The notes under the pieces: model-generated | What the model saw: only the letters and a program-made list of their open reading frames with translations | What the model was told of the DNA's origin: nothing | Databases searched by the model: none | Position numbers and translations under genes: made by a program | Assembly (NCBI GenBank): GCA_030596365.1 | Contig: JAUVKG010000017.1 | Span: 1 to 15,883 of the forward strand | Direction: 5' to 3' | Length of the DNA stretch: 15,883 bases | Source: Chlamydiota bacterium | GTDB lineage: Bacteria; Auribacterota; UBA3054; B51-G9 | Shown: positions 13,592 through 15,883 of the stretch, one piece after another | Layout: every line of letters begins with the position of its first letter | Numbering within the stretch: position 1 is the stretch's first letter

Positions 13592-14481
13592 CCCCTCTTG
13601 AGAGGGGTGCCCGCAGGGCGGGGTGTGTTAAAAATAAATAATAAATGATAAATAAAAAATAAAAAATAAAAAATAGAAACCGGTTCCGGAAGATCAACTA
13701 CGGCAGCAAAAGCATCTATTTCAGATGCATATATAGTTTGCGGATTCTCTATTTTTACATAGTTGATAAATGATAAATTCGTCGCTTGACCATCAGCCGT
13801 CTTTAATTGCGATAAATCTACCGGCGCTCCTCCGGCCGAACCGTCATAAGCTTGAACAGTATTTGTGTAAGACCATGTGCCGTCAATCCAGTCGTTAGTA
13901 AGTAATGCCGGATTTGCAGGATAAAGATAATCTGCCGGTTCGCCGTTTAAATCAATTGATTGTGTCGGCAAAAGGGAATCAGCAAAACAGTTTGTCGCCA
14001 TGAACCAATTTGTTAAATCGGCGCTCACCCAAATTTCAATTGGTTCTTCAACGATTAGAAACCAGGGATTTGTCTGAGGAAGTCCTTCATCATAAATATA
14101 ATGAAAAAATGAATTTCCGTAAACTAATAAATCAACACCAAAAGGATGTTCCGGATCATCATAATTATTTATCTTACGACCCATTTTTACAATAAGTTTT
14201 CCGCCGTCACCTATAGAAACAATTTGATCGGGTAACCAGGGGGCGTTAATTATTGTTACGCTTGTCATGTTTGTCATTGGTTCATCGGCGTAGGTATATT
14301 TTGCAGCGTGCCCGAGAGCAGTATTTGCGTTAGTATAAGTTAGGACAGCATTATTACCCGGCAGATATTCAATAATTTCTGTTGCCCAGTCATTGCTGTT
14401 GGCAAATGCTGACAATCCGCAAAAAATGATGATAATTGCCCGATAGAGTGTCACTTTATTGTTAAAAATAATTCTTTTCAT
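13570..14481 (-). CDS. Secreted PEP-CTERM protein in a cobalamin-regulated operon (303 aa)
   Basis: A signal peptide (RAIIIIFCGLSAFA, probable cut before NSND, residue 28) is followed by a beta-rich domain with the segments VSIGDGGKLIVKMGRKINNY, FGVDLLVYGNSFF and PIEIWVSADLTNWFMATNCF, and a C-terminal PEP-CTERM signal: LPEPVSIFYFLFFIYHLLFI. PEP-CTERM signals direct cleavage and surface anchoring by exosortase. The conserved VSIG.GG.I......FGVD..VYGN pattern recalls bacterial 'cell surface proteins' often met near corrinoid uptake genes. Ligand binding has not been shown here. The gene is behind a cobalamin riboswitch and directly before cobO, so a role in capturing corrinoids at the surface is a reasonable inference. 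The last ~19 residues come from dispersed repeats and replace the usual short Arg-rich tail. No Shine-Dalgarno motif. Confidence 0.75.
   Translation of the reverse strand: MKRIIFNNKVTLYRAIIIIFCGLSAFANSNDWATEIIEYLPGNNAVLTYTNANTALGHAAKYTYADEPMTNMTSVTIINAPWLPDQIVSIGDGGKLIVKMGRKINNYDDPEHPFGVDLLVYGNSFFHYIYDEGLPQTNPWFLIVEEPIEIWVSADLTNWFMATNCFADSLLPTQSIDLNGEPADYLYPANPALLTNDWIDGTWSYTNTVQAYDGSAGGAPVDLSQLKTADGQATNLSFINYVKIENPQTIYASEIDAFAAVVDLPEPVSIFYFLFFIYHLLFIFNTPRPAGTPLKRGINPIIH
13589..13630. repeat. C/G-rich double-hairpin element, copy C
   Basis: CCCCTCT-TG-AGAGGGG is followed by GCCC-GCA-GGGC and CGGGGTG. It is the inverted counterpart of copy B at 12898-12940. In copy C the second stem is GCCC/GGGC, in copy B GGCC/GGCC, so pairing is kept despite base changes. 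It lies within the 3' end of the PEP-CTERM coding frame. Confidence 0.8.
13632..13677. repeat. AT-rich word array (TAAAAAA) encoding the PEP-CTERM membrane helix
   Basis: The plus strand shows TAAAAATAAATAATAAATG, then three 7-bp units of the type AATAAAA. On the minus strand this T-rich run is the codon source of the hydrophobic anchor FYFLFFIYHLLFIF. Confidence 0.75.
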
Positions 14482-14496
14482 ATTTTATTATTTTAT

Positions 14497-14637
14497 AGCC
14501 ACTAAGACTCTAAGACACTAAAAATCATTTTATTTTAGATTTTAGATTTATGATTTTAAATTTTAAAACAACAATATTTCTTTCTTCTAATGATTTTGTA
14601 ATATTTTTCTTCTTTGTGTCTTCGTGCCTTTGTGGCT
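14497..14637. repeat. Imperfect inverted repeat AGCCACNAAG... in the leader of the PEP-CTERM gene
   Basis: The left arm AGCCACTAAGACTCTAAGAC (14497-14516, continuing ACTAAAAAT) and the right arm, read in reverse complement as AGCCACAAAGGCACGAAGAC (14618-14637), match over about 28 bp. They enclose about 80 bp of AT-rich sequence with TTTTAGATT words. In RNA they would form a long stem between the terminator and the start codon. Confidence 0.75.
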
Positions 14638-14667
14638 ATTTTTAATGTTGTGAAAAAATTGGGGGAT

Positions 14668-14702
14668 AAAAAAATCCCAATCCGGGTTTTCTTCGGATCG
14701 GG
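14668..14702 (-). terminator. Intrinsic terminator downstream of the cobalamin riboswitch
   Basis: On the minus strand CCCGATCCG pairs with CGGATTGGG (9 bp with one G-U), followed by A and seven T. It lies between the riboswitch and the PEP-CTERM gene, so it is likely the expression platform. The segment CTCAATCT (minus strand, about 30 nt upstream of the 3' arm) could pair with GGATTGGG instead and act as antiterminator; this part is inferred. Confidence 0.8.
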
Positions 14703-14778
14703 TTCAAATGGGGAGATTGAGTGCAGTTATTCACTAATCGCCGTCGCTCTTGAAGCCGAAGAAATGACGGATATGTTT

Positions 14779-14936
14779 TATCAGGTCGGTCTTCTGGCTT
14801 CTGACTTTGGCTTCTTCCTCCTTCCCGTCTGATGACAGTGGATAATGGAAGTTGCGTGGTCAGTTACAGCGGCGGTCCCGCGCCGGATTTTAACCGGCTT
14901 CCCTGCCTGTGAGGTATATTTCACAGGCTCCTGACA
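14779..14936 (-). ncRNA. Cobalamin riboswitch (AdoCbl-class element)
   Basis: On the minus strand the closing stem P1 is TGTCAGG (complement of 14930-14936) with CCTGATA (complement of 14779-14785). Inside are the class hallmarks in order: AGGGAAGCCGGTTAAAATCC, the GCGCGGGACCGCCGCTGTAA region, CCACTGTCATCAGACGGGAA, and AGCCAGAAGACCGACCTGAT. All conserved parts are present, so the aptamer seems functional. It has its own promoter at 14948-14976 and a terminator about 80 nt downstream. Binding of cobalamin should therefore lower expression of the PEP-CTERM gene and cobO. Confidence 0.95.
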
Positions 14937-14947
14937 ATACGTTGCTA

Positions 14948-14976
14948 ATTATAGCAGAATCTTATTTTATAAGCAA
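14948..14976 (-). promoter_or_regulatory. Sigma70-type promoter of the riboswitch operon
   Basis: On the minus strand TTGCTT (complement of 14971-14976), a 17-bp spacer and a perfect TATAAT (complement of 14948-14953) precede the riboswitch; the expected start is near 14941, about 5 nt before P1. Confidence 0.85.
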
Positions 14977-15007
14977 TGGTAGGAATTTGTCTATTGAGTC
15001 TATCATG

Positions 15008-15096
15008 TCCATTAGGTTCATTAGGTCCAATAGGACCAATAGGACCCATAGGACCCATAGGACCAATAGGACCAATAGGACCAATGGTCAATTAGG
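15008..15096. repeat. Nonamer array ACCAATAGG, about 10 units
   Basis: Units TCCATTAGG, TTCATTAGG, TCCAATAGG, ACCAATAGG, ACCCATAGG (twice), ACCAATAGG (twice), an 8-bp ACCAATGG and TCAATTAGG lie between the two divergent promoters at 14976 and 15120. The frame through it reads NRT/HRT repeats and is not a gene. Confidence 0.9.
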
Positions 15097-15119
15097 TCAA
15101 TTCTATTCCTGAAAAGTTC

Positions 15120-15148
15120 TTGACTTGCGTCCCTACCTCTGATAGAAT
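15120..15148 (+). promoter_or_regulatory. Sigma70-type promoter of the phosphofructokinase-like gene
   Basis: TTGACT (15120-15125), a 17-bp spacer and TAGAAT (15143-15148) match the consensus well. The start expected near 15155 is only about one base before the ATG at 15156, so the mRNA may have no leader. Confidence 0.75.
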
Positions 15149-15155
15149 TATATAT

Positions 15156-15883
15156 ATGAAAAAACAGAAATCTAAACGCCAGGCTATACTTCTTAATAAA
15201 TGTTCGGATGGTACTTTTGATCAGCCGCTTATTGATTCACTGTCCGCTGAAATCAAAAAAAAATATAAAGAATTTATTACGGTCCTAAGCGAAGATGAAA
15301 TTGAAAATAAAATTAATGATTCTTTGCCTAATGATATCTTTGTTGTTGGCGGAAAAAAGGCGATGATGATGGCAAGCCGGCTTGGCCTTCATTTTCGTGA
15401 AAAAAATATTAACGCAAGATGTGTGTTGACACCGGCTTGTCCTTATAATAGTGTTCCGTTCAATGATTTTAGCTCGGGATTCGGTTCGGCTCTGAAATGG
15501 TGTGTTAATTTGGGGAATGATATGCTTTCGGCCAGATCAGATTCTGCCGATAATTGTTCAGTGGGAATTGTTCAAATTGACGGCGATGATAATGGTTGGC
15601 TGACAGCCGGTGCGGCATCGCTTATACAGGGAAATGAAAAAGTTATATTTTTAACCTGCAAAACAATTTTTAACGAAGAAAAATTTTGTGCAGCACTTTT
15701 AAGAAAACTTAAAAAAAACAACGTCGCTGTTGTTTTTACATCGGAAATTATCCGCGATGCACAAATGAAAAAAATCAGTGGCGCTAATCAACCGGTTACA
15801 ACCGCTATATCGAAAATTATTCTTAAAAGACTTAATCAAAACTCTTATTCGATAATTATAAATCCTGAAAAGTTTTTTGACAC
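15156..15883 (+). CDS. Phosphofructokinase-like protein lacking catalytic motifs (3' end outside window)
   Basis: The open frame runs from ATG 15156 to the window end (242 codons); its 3' end is outside. From residue ~60 it aligns with PPi-type 6-phosphofructokinases: IFVVGGKKAMMMASRLG for the GGD(G/D)(S/T) strand, TPACPYNSVPFNDFSSGFGS for the PKTIDND...GFGS block, VGIVQIDGDDNGWLTAGAAS for VEVMGR.AGWLTA, and VAVVFTSEIIRDAQ for the VVVSEG strand. Spacing is kept, but key residues are lost: GGD becomes GGK, both TIDND aspartates become Tyr and Ser, and MGR becomes DGD. The N-terminal GG-rich nucleotide/PPi-binding module of about 75 residues is missing. So this is probably a non-catalytic relative, perhaps regulatory. 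Divergent from the cobalamin unit. Family fairly sure, function unknown. Confidence 0.65.
   Translation, partial: MKKQKSKRQAILLNKCSDGTFDQPLIDSLSAEIKKKYKEFITVLSEDEIENKINDSLPNDIFVVGGKKAMMMASRLGLHFREKNINARCVLTPACPYNSVPFNDFSSGFGSALKWCVNLGNDMLSARSDSADNCSVGIVQIDGDDNGWLTAGAASLIQGNEKVIFLTCKTIFNEEKFCAALLRKLKKNNVAVVFTSEIIRDAQMKKISGANQPVTTAISKIILKRLNQNSYSIIINPEKFFD

Noticed and set aside
14614..14832. Plus-strand open frame near the riboswitch
   Set aside because: It is antisense to the terminator and the riboswitch, whose conserved structure explains the sequence.
14779..14936. Cobalamin riboswitch controlling the phosphofructokinase-like gene
   Set aside because: All conserved parts, the promoter and the terminator are on the minus strand, directed to the PEP-CTERM gene and cobO.
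14909..15112. Protein with NRT/HRT repeats
   Set aside because: It is the translation of the 9-bp array, which stays open only because the period is a multiple of three.

Overview
The window looks like a chromosome segment from an AT-rich Gram-negative bacterium, most likely of the PVC group (Lentisphaerota/Kiritimatiellota-like), perhaps from a metagenome assembly. This placement is inferred from a PEP-CTERM surface protein, a complete MCE/Mla-type outer-membrane lipid transport operon, a very large GspK-like pseudopilin, a phosphofructokinase relative of the PPi-dependent type and start sites that mostly lack a Shine-Dalgarno motif. No single gene proves it.

Region 1 (1-3292) is a translation block. 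It holds the 3' end of fusA (EF-G) with a bidirectional terminator, a convergent mini-ferritin with a strong promoter, then a plus-strand cluster infA - YkgJ-like Cys-cluster protein - efp - epmA that ends at a clear terminator. EF-P has the lysine that the adjacent ligase EpmA would modify. EpmB is not in the window.

Region 2 (3423-5115) has a sugar-nucleotidyltransferase-like gene, strong hairpins, a MITE-like inverted repeat and a small exported protein of unknown function.

Region 3 (5457-9055, minus strand) is an Mla-type operon: STAS-MlaE permease, MlaF ATPase, MlaD/MCE protein and a PqiC-like lipoprotein. The lipoprotein frame is cut by an in-frame TAG, with 43 further coding-like codons behind it.

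Region 4 (9417-12686, minus) is a single 1089-residue GspK/PilX-like pseudopilin with a lamin-tail-like domain.

Region 5 (12964-14976, minus) is a cobalamin-regulated unit: sigma70-type promoter, cobalamin riboswitch, intrinsic terminator, a secreted PEP-CTERM protein and cobO (corrinoid adenosyltransferase). It suggests corrinoid capture at the surface coupled to adenosylation inside the cell.

Region 6 (15120 to the end, plus) has a near-consensus promoter placing transcription almost at the ATG of a protein that aligns with PPi-type phosphofructokinases but lacks the N-terminal phosphate-binding module and the catalytic TIDND aspartates: a candidate pseudoenzyme.

Most larger gaps from 1630 onward contain short tandem arrays with strict 7-, 8- or 9-bp periods. 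Several run into gene ends and supply the last codons. A GC-rich double-hairpin element recurs in the 12.7-13.6 kb part with compensating base changes.
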